64,000 nucleotides of DNA from Alistipes sp. (GTDB taxonomy: Bacteria; Bacteroidota; Bacteroidia; Bacteroidales; Rikenellaceae): contig JAFQAN010000023.1 in assembly GCA_017416915.1 (NCBI GenBank), positions 62,001 to 126,000 of the forward strand. The letters are read 5' to 3'. Shown one piece after another: positions 27,900 through 36,318 of the stretch (within the stretch, counting starts at the first letter, position 1; every line of letters starts with the position of its first letter). The notes beneath the pieces were generated by a model, which saw only the letters and a program-made list of their open reading frames with translations, was not told where the DNA came from and ran no database searches. A program made the position numbers and the translations under genes.

Positions 27900-28829
27900 A
27901 TGAGCATACGGCAGAAAATCAACGATATACTACAACGCCACATCGTCGTAGCGGATGCTGCGGTGGGTACAGCTCTCATAGGCACACGCCGCGACCTCTG
28001 CGCCGACGAGCTGTCTATAACCGACCACGAGCGCGTCGTAGCCCTCCACGAGGCGGCGATACGTGCTGGTGCGCGCATAATCACCACCAATACCTTCCTC
28101 TCGGATAGCCTCTCGTTAGTTGCCAGCGGCGCTACACACCCCACCGAGGAGGTTGTTGCCAAGTCGGTAGCTGCCGCTAAGCAGGCACGCGAGAGTGTTG
28201 CAAAGGAGGCTACGGCAGCTGGCAAGACCCCAAAGGAGGTATTCATTGCTGGCTCGATAGGTCCGTCGGTGCGCAACATTTCGCTTGCCACGGACATCTC
28301 AGAAGAGGCTCTTAGAGAGTCGTACCGCGCACTTATCAAGGCACTTAGCGCTGAGGGCGTCGATATTTTCCTTATCGAGAGTATCACCGACATACGCAAT
28401 GCGGAGATTGCCGCCGAGGAGTGCCGCGCCATAGCCCCTGAGACGCCGATAATCTTTTCGGCAGTACTCTCGAAGATTGGCGGGCTGCTACTGTCGGGAC
28501 GCACCATCGAGAAGTATGTCGAGGATGTCGAGAAGTTCGACCCCATAGCCATAGGCTTCAACTGCTCGACAGGTGTGCAGAGCGTCGTGGATAACCTCTC
28601 GCTGTTGGTGCGATATACCAAGCGCCACACCTACTGCTCGCCCTCGGCGGGCATCCCCAACGCTAAGGGAGAGTACCCCGAGAGCGCAAAGCGCCATACC
28701 GAGGCACTGCGTAAAGCTGCCGAGAGCGGTCTGCTGAGCATCGTCGGCGGCTGCTGCGGCACCACCGAGAAGCATACGCTCGGCGTAGCGCAGATGGCGC
28801 GCCACTACAAACCACGTAAAACCGAGTAA
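27900..28829 (+). CDS. Homocysteine S-methyltransferase family protein (stand-alone domain)
   Basis: The 309-residue barrel has the zinc ligands of the Hcy-binding domain: a Cys in GFNCSTG and the paired Cys in GGCCGTT near the C-terminus. TTNTF and GPSVRNISLATDI fit the N-terminal Hcy domain of MetH. No folate or cobalamin domain is attached. It may transfer a methyl group from S-methylmethionine or S-adenosylmethionine to homocysteine, or be one part of a split methionine synthase. Neighbours do not decide this. Confidence 0.87.
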   Translation: MSIRQKINDILQRHIVVADAAVGTALIGTRRDLCADELSITDHERVVALHEAAIRAGARIITTNTFLSDSLSLVASGATHPTEEVVAKSVAAAKQARESVAKEATAAGKTPKEVFIAGSIGPSVRNISLATDISEEALRESYRALIKALSAEGVDIFLIESITDIRNAEIAAEECRAIAPETPIIFSAVLSKIGGLLLSGRTIEKYVEDVEKFDPIAIGFNCSTGVQSVVDNLSLLVRYTKRHTYCSPSAGIPNAKGEYPESAKRHTEALRKAAESGLLSIVGGCCGTTEKHTLGVAQMARHYKPRKTE

Positions 28830-28830
28830 G

Positions 28831-29937
28831 ATGAATAGCAAAGAGTTCCGTCGCCACCTACACCGCAACCCCGAACTCTCGTTCAAGGAGTTCGACACAC
28901 AGCGTTTCATCCTCGACGCACTACGTGCCGAGGGCATAGAGTGTCGCGCTATCGCCACCACAGGCGTCATAGCGAAAATCGAGGGCAACCGCGGCAACCT
29001 CAGCCGCGCCGTGGTGCTACGCGCCGACATCGACGCGCTGCCCGTCAAGGAGCTTAACGACATAGATTTTAAGTCTGAGCGAGAGGGTGTTATGCACGCC
29101 TGTGGCCACGACATCCACGCCGCCGTACTCTTTGGGGTGCTACAACAGCTCAACCGTGAGCGTAACTTTGAGGGGACACTATTCGGCATCTTCCAGCCAG
29201 GCGAGGAGCTAAACCCAGGAGGTGCTGTCAAGGTGCTTGCAGAAGAGCCGTTCGAGGGCTATACCGTTGCTGCGGTCATCGGCGAACACGTCGATTCGCA
29301 CTTGGAGATTGGCGAGGTGGGCATCTGCCCAGGACGCTTTATGGCCGCAAACGACGAGTTGCGCCTCTACGTTACGGGACGTGGTGGACACGCTGCACGT
29401 CGCGCGGAGATTAACGACACGGTAACGGCGATGTGCGAGATGGTGGTGATGACCACCTCGCTGAATGCCCATGAGAGCGTGGTATCTATCGGGCGTGTCA
29501 TAGCCGACGGCGCCACCAACGTCATCCCCGACAAGGTAACTGCCGAGGGTACGATGCGCACCTTCGATGCGGAGCGTAGGGAGCATATACATACACTACT
29601 TAGAAACAATGCCAAGAGTATCGCCGAGCGCTACGGCGTCGAGGTGGAGGTAGATATTAACCACGGCTACCCCTGCGTCGTAAACGACGTGATGTTGTCG
29701 TACGAGGCGATGATTGTCGCACAGGACGAGGGCATCGCCGTACGCCAGATTGAGCCACTCGCCACCGCCGAAGACTTCGGATACTACACAGAGCGATACC
29801 CGTCGCTGTTCTATCGTCTCGGCGTAGGCAGCGCAGCAGGTGGCGCACACACCGCCACATTCCTCCCCGACGAGGAGGCTATCGCCGTGGGCGAGAGGAT
29901 GATGCGCCGCTTGGCACTACACATTTTGAATAAATAG
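28831..29937 (+). CDS. M20 family metallopeptidase/amidohydrolase
   Basis: The 368-residue product has the M20 metal-site motifs RADIDALPV, HACGHDIHA, FQPGEE and EHVD, plus a dimerisation insert (GRGGHAARRAEINDT). It resembles N-acyl-amino-acid amidohydrolases (hippurate hydrolase/IAA-amino acid hydrolase type). It starts 1 nt after the previous stop and ends 3 nt before RNase R, so these genes are translationally packed. The precise acyl substrate is unknown. Confidence 0.9.
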   Translation: MNSKEFRRHLHRNPELSFKEFDTQRFILDALRAEGIECRAIATTGVIAKIEGNRGNLSRAVVLRADIDALPVKELNDIDFKSEREGVMHACGHDIHAAVLFGVLQQLNRERNFEGTLFGIFQPGEELNPGGAVKVLAEEPFEGYTVAAVIGEHVDSHLEIGEVGICPGRFMAANDELRLYVTGRGGHAARRAEINDTVTAMCEMVVMTTSLNAHESVVSIGRVIADGATNVIPDKVTAEGTMRTFDAERREHIHTLLRNNAKSIAERYGVEVEVDINHGYPCVVNDVMLSYEAMIVAQDEGIAVRQIEPLATAEDFGYYTERYPSLFYRLGVGSAAGGAHTATFLPDEEAIAVGERMMRRLALHILNK

Positions 29938-29940
29938 AGA

Positions 29941-32094
29941 ATGGCAAAACGAGATAAACATAGGGGCAGAAGCCGCGACGAGAGGGTATCGTTCATCGTC
30001 GATATGTTTCGGGAGTTTCCCGACAATAAGTTTTCACTCAAACACCTCGCAGCCGCTTCGGGAGGTGCTGACCGCGATGGTCGCAATATGACCTTCGCCA
30101 TCGTGCGGCAGCTTATCGAGGAGGGCTACGTCGAGGAGGTGTCGCGCAGCAAATACCGTCTGTCGCGCCACGCCCTGCCATCGTACGAGGGCCGCGTAGC
30201 AAGCGTTACGCCTGGGGCGCTGTATGTTCACGTCGAGGCGTTGGAGAGCGACGTGTTTGTGTCGCGCCGCAATGCTTGTGGTGCGTTGGAGGATGACAAG
30301 GTGCGCATCGTCGTAGCACGACGCTCACGCGATGGCGAGTTGGAGGGTACCATAACCGAGGTTATGGAGCGTAGCCGCCGACCCTACGTTGGCACGGTGG
30401 AGCTATCGGCAAACGCTATCTTCGTGACGCCCGATAGCCGACGCATCGGCATCGACATATACCTGCCACGCAAGAAGTATCCCGATATTGAGGAGGGCGA
30501 CAAGGTGTCGGTACGTGTAGTTGAGTGGGCGGAGGGCGAACGTCTGCCCGAGGGCGAGCTTATAGAGCGTCTGGGCAAGGCGGGAGAGAACGATACCGAG
30601 ATGCACGCCATACTCGCCGAGTTCGACCTACCCTACCACTTCGAGAGGGATGTTCTACGCGCCGCAGAGCGTATCGAGGGTACCATAAGCAAGGAGGAGA
30701 TAGCTCGTCGCCGCGATATGCGCGACCGCGTAACATTTACCATAGACCCCGCCGATGCCAAAGATTTCGACGACGCACTGTCGCTGACACCCCTGCAAGA
30801 GGGCGTCTGGGAGGTGGGCGTACATATCGCCGACGTTACGCACTACGTAACACCTGGCTCTATCATCGACAACGAAGCTGTGGAGCGCGCCACATCGGTA
30901 TATTTAGTCGATCGCACCGTGCCGATGCTCCCCGAGAGGCTTTGCAACGAGCTTTGCTCACTACGTCCGCACGAGGATAAGCTCTGCTTCTCGGCAGTCT
31001 TCATCATCAACGAAAACCTCGACATCCTCGATGAGTGGTTCGGTCGCACGGTGATACACTCCGACCGCCGCTTTGCCTACGAGGAGGCGCAGGAGGTCAT
31101 CGAGAGCGGCAAGGGCGACTACGCCACCGAGATAACGACACTCAACCGCCTCGCACAGGGGCTGCGCAAGGAGCGCTTCAAGCACGGCGCGATAGCCTTC
31201 GCCCGCGACGAGGTGCGCTTCAAGCTCGACGAGAAGGGACGCCCCATAGGCGTATATACCAAGGTACAGAAGGAGGCAAATATGCTTATCGAGGAGTTTA
31301 TGTTGTTGGCAAACAGGCGTGTAGCCGAGTTCTGCGCACACCGCATCGTAAACGGCCGCAAAGTGCCTCGCCCGATGGTCTATCGTGTTCACGACGAGCC
31401 GAGTGAGGATAAGCTCGGACGTTTCCGCGACTTTGCGCTGCGCTTTGGACACTACTTCAAGGCGACGAAGGGTCGCGCCGTGGCTAAGGAGATGAACAAG
31501 CTGCTTGGCAGTATCGCTGGCAAGGCTGAGGCAAATGCCATCACCACACTCGCCGTGCGCAGTATGGCGAAGGCGACATACACCACCGATAACATCGGAC
31601 ACTACGGCTTAGCATTCCCCTACTATACGCACTTCACCTCGCCCATACGTCGCTACCCCGATATGATGGTACACCGCCTGCTTGCGGCATACCTCGCGGG
31701 CGATAAGCAGAGCGATAAGAGGCAGTTGGAGGCGCTGGCAGTACACTCCTCAGAGCGAGAGATTGTCGCCTCGGAGGCGGAGCGCGCAAGCATCAAGTAT
31801 AAGATGGCTGAGTTTATGAAGGAGCATATCGGCGAGGAGTTTGACGGCGTAGTCTCGGGAATGACCGAGTGGGGCGTATATGTCGAATTGAACGATACAC
31901 ACGTCGAGGGTATGGCATTCCTGCGCGACATCGACGACGAGGACTACTACTACTTCGACGAGGCGCGATACGAGGTCGTAGGTCGCTCATCGGGCGTACG
32001 CCTGACGCTCGGCTCGGAGGTGAGAATACGTGTTAAGAGCGTCGATCTCAACCGCCGCACACTCGATTTCAAGCTACTAATAAACGAAAGATAA
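29941..32094 (+). CDS. rnr: Ribonuclease R
   Basis: The 717-residue product has an N-terminal winged-helix-like region, cold-shock domains, the RNB catalytic domain (DPADAKDFDDALSL at about 270-283, supplying the magnesium-binding aspartates) and a C-terminal S1 domain (GVVSGMTEWGVYVELNDTHVEGM). It degrades structured RNA 3' to 5' processively. The order CSD-RNB-S1 and the length fit RNase R/VacB rather than RNase II. Next is mqnC, 6 nt on. Confidence 0.95.
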   Translation: MAKRDKHRGRSRDERVSFIVDMFREFPDNKFSLKHLAAASGGADRDGRNMTFAIVRQLIEEGYVEEVSRSKYRLSRHALPSYEGRVASVTPGALYVHVEALESDVFVSRRNACGALEDDKVRIVVARRSRDGELEGTITEVMERSRRPYVGTVELSANAIFVTPDSRRIGIDIYLPRKKYPDIEEGDKVSVRVVEWAEGERLPEGELIERLGKAGENDTEMHAILAEFDLPYHFERDVLRAAERIEGTISKEEIARRRDMRDRVTFTIDPADAKDFDDALSLTPLQEGVWEVGVHIADVTHYVTPGSIIDNEAVERATSVYLVDRTVPMLPERLCNELCSLRPHEDKLCFSAVFIINENLDILDEWFGRTVIHSDRRFAYEEAQEVIESGKGDYATEITTLNRLAQGLRKERFKHGAIAFARDEVRFKLDEKGRPIGVYTKVQKEANMLIEEFMLLANRRVAEFCAHRIVNGRKVPRPMVYRVHDEPSEDKLGRFRDFALRFGHYFKATKGRAVAKEMNKLLGSIAGKAEANAITTLAVRSMAKATYTTDNIGHYGLAFPYYTHFTSPIRRYPDMMVHRLLAAYLAGDKQSDKRQLEALAVHSSEREIVASEAERASIKYKMAEFMKEHIGEEFDGVVSGMTEWGVYVELNDTHVEGMAFLRDIDDEDYYYFDEARYEVVGRSSGVRLTLGSEVRIRVKSVDLNRRTLDFKLLINER

Positions 32095-32100
32095 GATACT

Positions 32101-33195
32101 ATGGGTCATATAGATAGTATTTTAGAGAAGGCTCTATGCCGCGAGCCACTTAGCCGTAGCGAGGCATACGACCTCTACGCCAACGCGCCATTGCAGGTGC
32201 TATGTAGCGTCGCCGACACATTGCGCCGTAGCGCCGTGGATGATCCGAGTGTGGTAACGTGGCAAATCGACCGCAACGTCAATATTACCAACGTCTGCAT
32301 CTCGGGTTGCAAGTTCTGCAACTTCCACTGCAAGCCCCACCAAGAGGATAGGGCATATATTACCACTATGGCGGAGTATCGCCAGAAGATAGACGAGGCG
32401 CTGCGCCTCGGTGCCGACCAGTTGCTGTTGCAGGGCGGTCTGCACCCGCGCCTCGGCATCGACTTCTACGAGACGCTATTGAGCCAGATTAAGAGAGAGT
32501 ACCCCACACTGCGTCTCAATGCGTTAGGCGCTCCCGAAGTGTCGCACATAGCCAAGATTAGCGGCATTACGACTATCGAGACGCTACAACGCTTGAAGGC
32601 GGCGGGCTTAGACACGCTGCCTGGCGCAGGTGCCGAGATTCTCAACGAGGAGGTGCGCAAGCGCATATCGCCTGCCAAGCCCTCGGCGCACGAGTGGATA
32701 CGTGTTATGCACGAGGCACATACGCTCGATATACCCACCACCGCGACGATGATGTACTCGCACGTCGAGACCCCGCAGCAGCGTATCGACCACCTCATAA
32801 CGCTCCGCGACCTGCAAGCGTTGAAGCCCGAGGCGTCGCGTGGCTTCACCGCCTTCATCCCGTGGGTCTTCTGCCCTCAGGGTACGCAGTTGGAGAGGGA
32901 GGGCGTCGCCCCGCGCTTCTCGGCGACGGAGTATCTGCGCATTATCGCTATGAGCCGCATCGTGCTGCACAACATACGCAATATTCAGGCGTCGTGGCTC
33001 ACCGTAGGCAAGGAGGTGGCGCAGATAGCGCTTCATAGCGGCGCAAACGATATGGGCTCGATAATGATTGAGGAGAATGTGGTGTCGTCAGCAGGTGCTT
33101 CGACACGCTTCGATAGGGAGGCTATGCAGCAGACGATACGTCGTGCAGGCTTCACGCCACGCCTCAGAGACCAACTATACAACTATCGAGAGTAG
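32101..33195 (+). CDS. mqnC: Cyclic dehypoxanthinyl futalosine synthase (radical SAM)
   Basis: The 364-residue product has the radical SAM cluster CxxxCxxC at Cys66, Cys70 and Cys73. It then shows MqnC features: QGGLHPRLGIDFY, LPGAGAEIL, GFTAFIPWVF, NIQASWLTVGK and NDMGSIMIEENVVS. It cyclises dehypoxanthine futalosine, the step between MqnB and MqnD. It is closest to MqnC; MqnE, a related radical enzyme, lacks the cyclic-product context. It converges on tpiA with a repeat between. Confidence 0.94.
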   Translation: MGHIDSILEKALCREPLSRSEAYDLYANAPLQVLCSVADTLRRSAVDDPSVVTWQIDRNVNITNVCISGCKFCNFHCKPHQEDRAYITTMAEYRQKIDEALRLGADQLLLQGGLHPRLGIDFYETLLSQIKREYPTLRLNALGAPEVSHIAKISGITTIETLQRLKAAGLDTLPGAGAEILNEEVRKRISPAKPSAHEWIRVMHEAHTLDIPTTATMMYSHVETPQQRIDHLITLRDLQALKPEASRGFTAFIPWVFCPQGTQLEREGVAPRFSATEYLRIIAMSRIVLHNIRNIQASWLTVGKEVAQIALHSGANDMGSIMIEENVVSSAGASTRFDREAMQQTIRRAGFTPRLRDQLYNYRE

Positions 33196-33236
33196 TACGC
33201 TGCACTACGCAGCGGGACGACGTGGCAGCTTGGCGC

Positions 33237-33342
33237 AGTGTTCTATCGCAAAAGAGAGTGCCGTGGGATAGTACTAAAACGTACAGCCCACGGCACTCTA
33301 CTTTTTGGGATAGGGCGCTGATGCGCCGCTATCACGCCAAGC
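33237..33342 (-). repeat. 3'-end palindrome at the tpiA end
   Basis: A palindrome of about 106 bp, ends AGCTTGGCGCAGTG / TATCACGCCAAGC. The inner 13-bp perfect stem AGAGTGCCGTGGG (33255-33267) pairs with 33287-33299 around a loop with GTACTAAAACGTAC. It ends 6 nt beyond the tpiA stop. The inner 58 bp matches the copy at 63.0 kb. Confidence 0.88.
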
Positions 33343-33348
33343 AATTTT

Positions 33349-34098
33349 TTATGCCGTCGCAATCGCCAAGAAATCCTCCGCCTTCAACGCCGCGCCACCA
33401 ATCAAACCGCCATCAACATCTGCCTTGGCAAATATCTCGGCTGCATTTGAGGGCTTGCACGAGCCACCATAGAGGATAGAGCAGTCGTCGGCAGCTGCGC
33501 CAAACTTCGAGCGCAACACCTCGCGGATGTATGCGTGAATCTCCTGCGCCTGGTCGGCTGTTGCGGTCTTGCCCGTGCCGATAGCCCATACAGGCTCATA
33601 GGCGATGACGAGGTTGCGGAACTGCTCGTCGCTGAGGTTGAACACCACCTCCTCAATCTGCGCCTTTACCACGTCGAAGTGGCGGTTTGCCTCACGCTCA
33701 TCGAGGTTTTCGCCCACGCAGTAGATAGGTGTGAGGTTGTTGGCATACGCCTGCGCCATCTTCTTATTGAGTGTCTCCGAGGTCTCGCCATAGTACTGAC
33801 GGCGCTCCGAGTGTCCGAGGATGACATACTTGCAGCCCAGTGCGGCAATCATCGACGCTGCCACCTCGCCCGTGTAGGCACCCTTAGCCTCGGTAGCGCA
33901 GTCCTGCGCACCTACGGCGATGCCGCTATCTTTCAAAGTCTCTACAACACTATGCAAGTGCGTGAAAGGGGGACAAACGATAAGGTTTGCGCACTCGCCT
34001 GCTGCGCTCTTGCCCGCTGCTACACCCTTAGCCAACTCCACGCCCTCGGCGGGGAGAGTGTTCATCTTCCAGTTACCTGCAACAATCTTCTTTCTCAT
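33349..34098 (-). CDS. tpiA: Triosephosphate isomerase
   Basis: The 249-residue TIM barrel has catalytic Lys11 (GNWKMN), His96 (GHSERR) and Glu168 (YEPVWAIGTG), plus ILYGGSCKPSNA for phosphate binding. It interconverts dihydroxyacetone phosphate and glyceraldehyde-3-phosphate. It follows lysS by 19 nt and is the last gene of that transcript. Its 3' end meets a palindrome element in place of a U-tailed terminator. Confidence 0.97.
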   Translation of the reverse strand: MRKKIVAGNWKMNTLPAEGVELAKGVAAGKSAAGECANLIVCPPFTHLHSVVETLKDSGIAVGAQDCATEAKGAYTGEVAASMIAALGCKYVILGHSERRQYYGETSETLNKKMAQAYANNLTPIYCVGENLDEREANRHFDVVKAQIEEVVFNLSDEQFRNLVIAYEPVWAIGTGKTATADQAQEIHAYIREVLRSKFGAAADDCSILYGGSCKPSNAAEIFAKADVDGGLIGGAALKAEDFLAIATA

Positions 34099-34117
34099 AC
34101 TTCTTATATCTTAAATG

Positions 34118-35848
34118 TTATGCTTTGTGATTCTCTATCCACTCCTTTATTGCGGCGGTGGGCAGTCCGAGCTTGTTCTTCTTGTTGAAGCCACAGAGGT
34201 CGTTGAAGAGCTTCATACCACCCGTTGCTGCGGTGTTCGCAAATGCCTCCAATGTTATATAGCCCATCTTCTGCACCACGGCAACCCACTCGGCAGGCAC
34301 TCCCGCCTCGGTATATACCTCCTCGGCGTCGGCAACCACCTTCTTCTCGGGGCGCATCGTGGGGAAGAATAGCACATCCTGAATAGATGTCTCGCCCGTC
34401 ATAAACATCGTCAGACGGTCGATGCCGATACCCATACCCGAGCAAGAGGGCATACCGTACTCCAATGCTCGCACGAAGTCCATATCTATAACCATCGCCT
34501 CGTCGTCGCCCTTCTCCGATAGGCGCATCTGCTCCTGGAAGCGCTCCAACTGGTCGATAGGGTCGTTCAGCTCCGAGTAGGCGTTGCACAGCTCCTTGCC
34601 GTTTACAAATAGCTCGAAACGCTCGGTGAGCTCCTCGTTGTCGCGGTGGCGCTTACACAGCGGCGACATCTCGATAGGATAGTCCGTTACGAAGGTGGGC
34701 TGTACGAGATGCTCCTCGCAGTACTGACCGAAGATGGCGTCGATAAGTTTACCCTTACCCATCGTGTCGTCAATCTCGACGCCGAGACGCTTGCACGCCT
34801 CACGCAGCTCCTCCTCCGACTGCCCCGTGATGTCGTAGCCCGTCTTCTCCTTGATGGCGTCGGTCATCGTAACGCGCCTAAATGGCGCCTTGAACGATAT
34901 TGTTCGACCATCGAGGACCACATCCGTAGTGCCGTTTACCGCCATTGCCACGCGTTCGAGCATCTGCTCGGTAAACTCCTGCATCCATATATAGTCCTTG
35001 TACGCCACATATATCTCCATACAGGTAAACTCGGGGTTGTGTGTGCGGTCCATACCCTCGTTGCGGAAGTTCTTGCCAAACTCATATACGCCGTCGAAGC
35101 CTCCCACGATAAGGCGCTTCAAGTATAGCTCGGTGGCTATACGCATATAGAAGTCGATGTCGAGGGCGTTGTGGTGCGTGATGAAGGGGCGCGCCGACGC
35201 TCCGCCAGGTATAGGCTGCAAGATGGGGGTCTCCACCTCCAAGTAGCCGCGCTCGTTGAAGAAGTCGCGCATCGTCTGCATAATCTTGGCGCGCTTAACG
35301 AAGGTCTCCTTGACGTGGGGGTTTACCACGAGGTCGAGGTAACGCTGACGATAGCGCACCTCGGGGTCGGTCAGCGCATCGAACGTCTGACCATCCTTCT
35401 GCTTCACTACGGGCAGGGGACGCACCGACTTAGACAGCACGGTGAACTTGCGGCAGTGTACCGACAGCTCGCCCGTGTTTGTGAGAAAGGCGAAGCCCTC
35501 GACGCCGATAAAGTCGCCGATGTCGAGCAGCTTCTTGAATACGGTGTTGTAGAGCGTGGGGGCGCCCTCGGGACAGATGTCATCGCGGCGAATATATACC
35601 TGAATACGTCCTGTCGAGTCCTGCAACTCGAAGAACGATGCCGACCCCATAATACGTCGGCTCATTATACGTCCTGCGATAGCTACCTCGGAGAAGTTGC
35701 CCTTTTCGGGGTCGTAGCCCTCGGCAATCTCCTTGGCGGTTGCTGTAACCTCGTAACGCGCTGCGGGATAAGGGTTTATACCCAACTCGCGCAATGCTGC
35801 CAGCGATTGGCGGCGCAACTGTTCTTGTTCACTGAGTTCGATGCTCAT
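34118..35848 (-). CDS. lysS: Lysyl-tRNA synthetase, class II
   Basis: The 576-residue product has an N-terminal OB-fold anticodon-binding domain and the class II motifs (motif 2 FRNEGMDRTHNPEFTCMEIY; motif 3 GMGIGIDRLTMFMT). A C-terminal extension of about 75 residues follows motif 3 (AEEVYTEAGVPAEWV onward), longer than in E. coli LysS. It charges tRNA-Lys. It is the first gene of a lysS-tpiA operon driven by a strong promoter at 35882. Confidence 0.96.
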   Translation of the reverse strand: MSIELSEQEQLRRQSLAALRELGINPYPAARYEVTATAKEIAEGYDPEKGNFSEVAIAGRIMSRRIMGSASFFELQDSTGRIQVYIRRDDICPEGAPTLYNTVFKKLLDIGDFIGVEGFAFLTNTGELSVHCRKFTVLSKSVRPLPVVKQKDGQTFDALTDPEVRYRQRYLDLVVNPHVKETFVKRAKIMQTMRDFFNERGYLEVETPILQPIPGGASARPFITHHNALDIDFYMRIATELYLKRLIVGGFDGVYEFGKNFRNEGMDRTHNPEFTCMEIYVAYKDYIWMQEFTEQMLERVAMAVNGTTDVVLDGRTISFKAPFRRVTMTDAIKEKTGYDITGQSEEELREACKRLGVEIDDTMGKGKLIDAIFGQYCEEHLVQPTFVTDYPIEMSPLCKRHRDNEELTERFELFVNGKELCNAYSELNDPIDQLERFQEQMRLSEKGDDEAMVIDMDFVRALEYGMPSCSGMGIGIDRLTMFMTGETSIQDVLFFPTMRPEKKVVADAEEVYTEAGVPAEWVAVVQKMGYITLEAFANTAATGGMKLFNDLCGFNKKNKLGLPTAAIKEWIENHKA

Positions 35849-35881
35849 AATATCTTGTTTTTAGTTATCTCTTCTTTGGGG

Positions 35882-35913
35882 CAAAGATACAAAAAAAATG
35901 CGAAAAGAGCAAA
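35882..35913 (-). promoter_or_regulatory. Strong promoter for lysS-tpiA
   Basis: Leftward TTTG (35913-35910), 20 bp, then TATCTTTG (35889-35882) is a full consensus match. The leader is about 27 nt. Confidence 0.88.
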
Positions 35914-35944
35914 GTGGAATGTCGAGTACTTTTTCGGTGGGTGC

Positions 35945-36245
35945 AGGGGAGAGTGTGGACTGGGAATGACTGGGAACGGCTGGGAACGGCTGAGAAAGAC
36001 TGAGAATGACTGGGAATGACTGGGAATGACTGAGAACACCTGTGTTTTTCAAGGGGTCTCGCAGTCCCGTTGTCCCGAGGTCTCGCAGTCTCGTGGTCTC
36101 GCGGTCCCGCAGTCCCGAGGTCTCGTTGTCTTGTCGTCTCGTTGGCGCGCCTCTCAGCCATTCTCAGTCTTTCTCAGCCATTCTCAGTCTTTCTCAGCAA
36201 ATCGCGCGCCACCCAGTCAATCGCGCGCCCCTCAGCCGTTCCTAC
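35945..36245 (+). repeat. Repeat cassette in opposite orientation, no palindrome attached
   Basis: An array of 10-bp units (GACTGGGAAT, GGCTGGGAAC, GACTGAGAAT) runs from 35956 to 36036. It is followed by CACCTGTGTTTTTC and an array of 8-bp units (GTCTCGCA, GTCCCGAG) to about 36145. GGCGCGCC follows, and then the 10-bp array again in inverted orientation (CAGCCATTCT, CAGTCTTTCT). The whole is a large inverted repeat around the 8-bp array. Confidence 0.8.
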
Positions 36246-36254
36246 AGCAACCCG

Positions 36255-36296
36255 CTAAACAAAAAAAATCGGAGCCTCCCAAACGAGAGGCTCCGA
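36255..36296 (-). terminator. Intrinsic terminator after the Fn3 lipoprotein
   Basis: A perfect 10-bp stem TCGGAGCCTC (36269-36278) pairs with 36287-36296, loop of 8. Leftward it is followed by a run of eight T. Confidence 0.85.
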
Positions 36297-36318
36297 AAGA
36301 TAGGAATATCAATACTTA

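Noticed and set aside
35945..36245. Regular short repeats suggesting a CRISPR array
   Set aside because: Units are 8-10 bp and contiguous, with no 25-40 bp repeats, unique spacers or cas genes.
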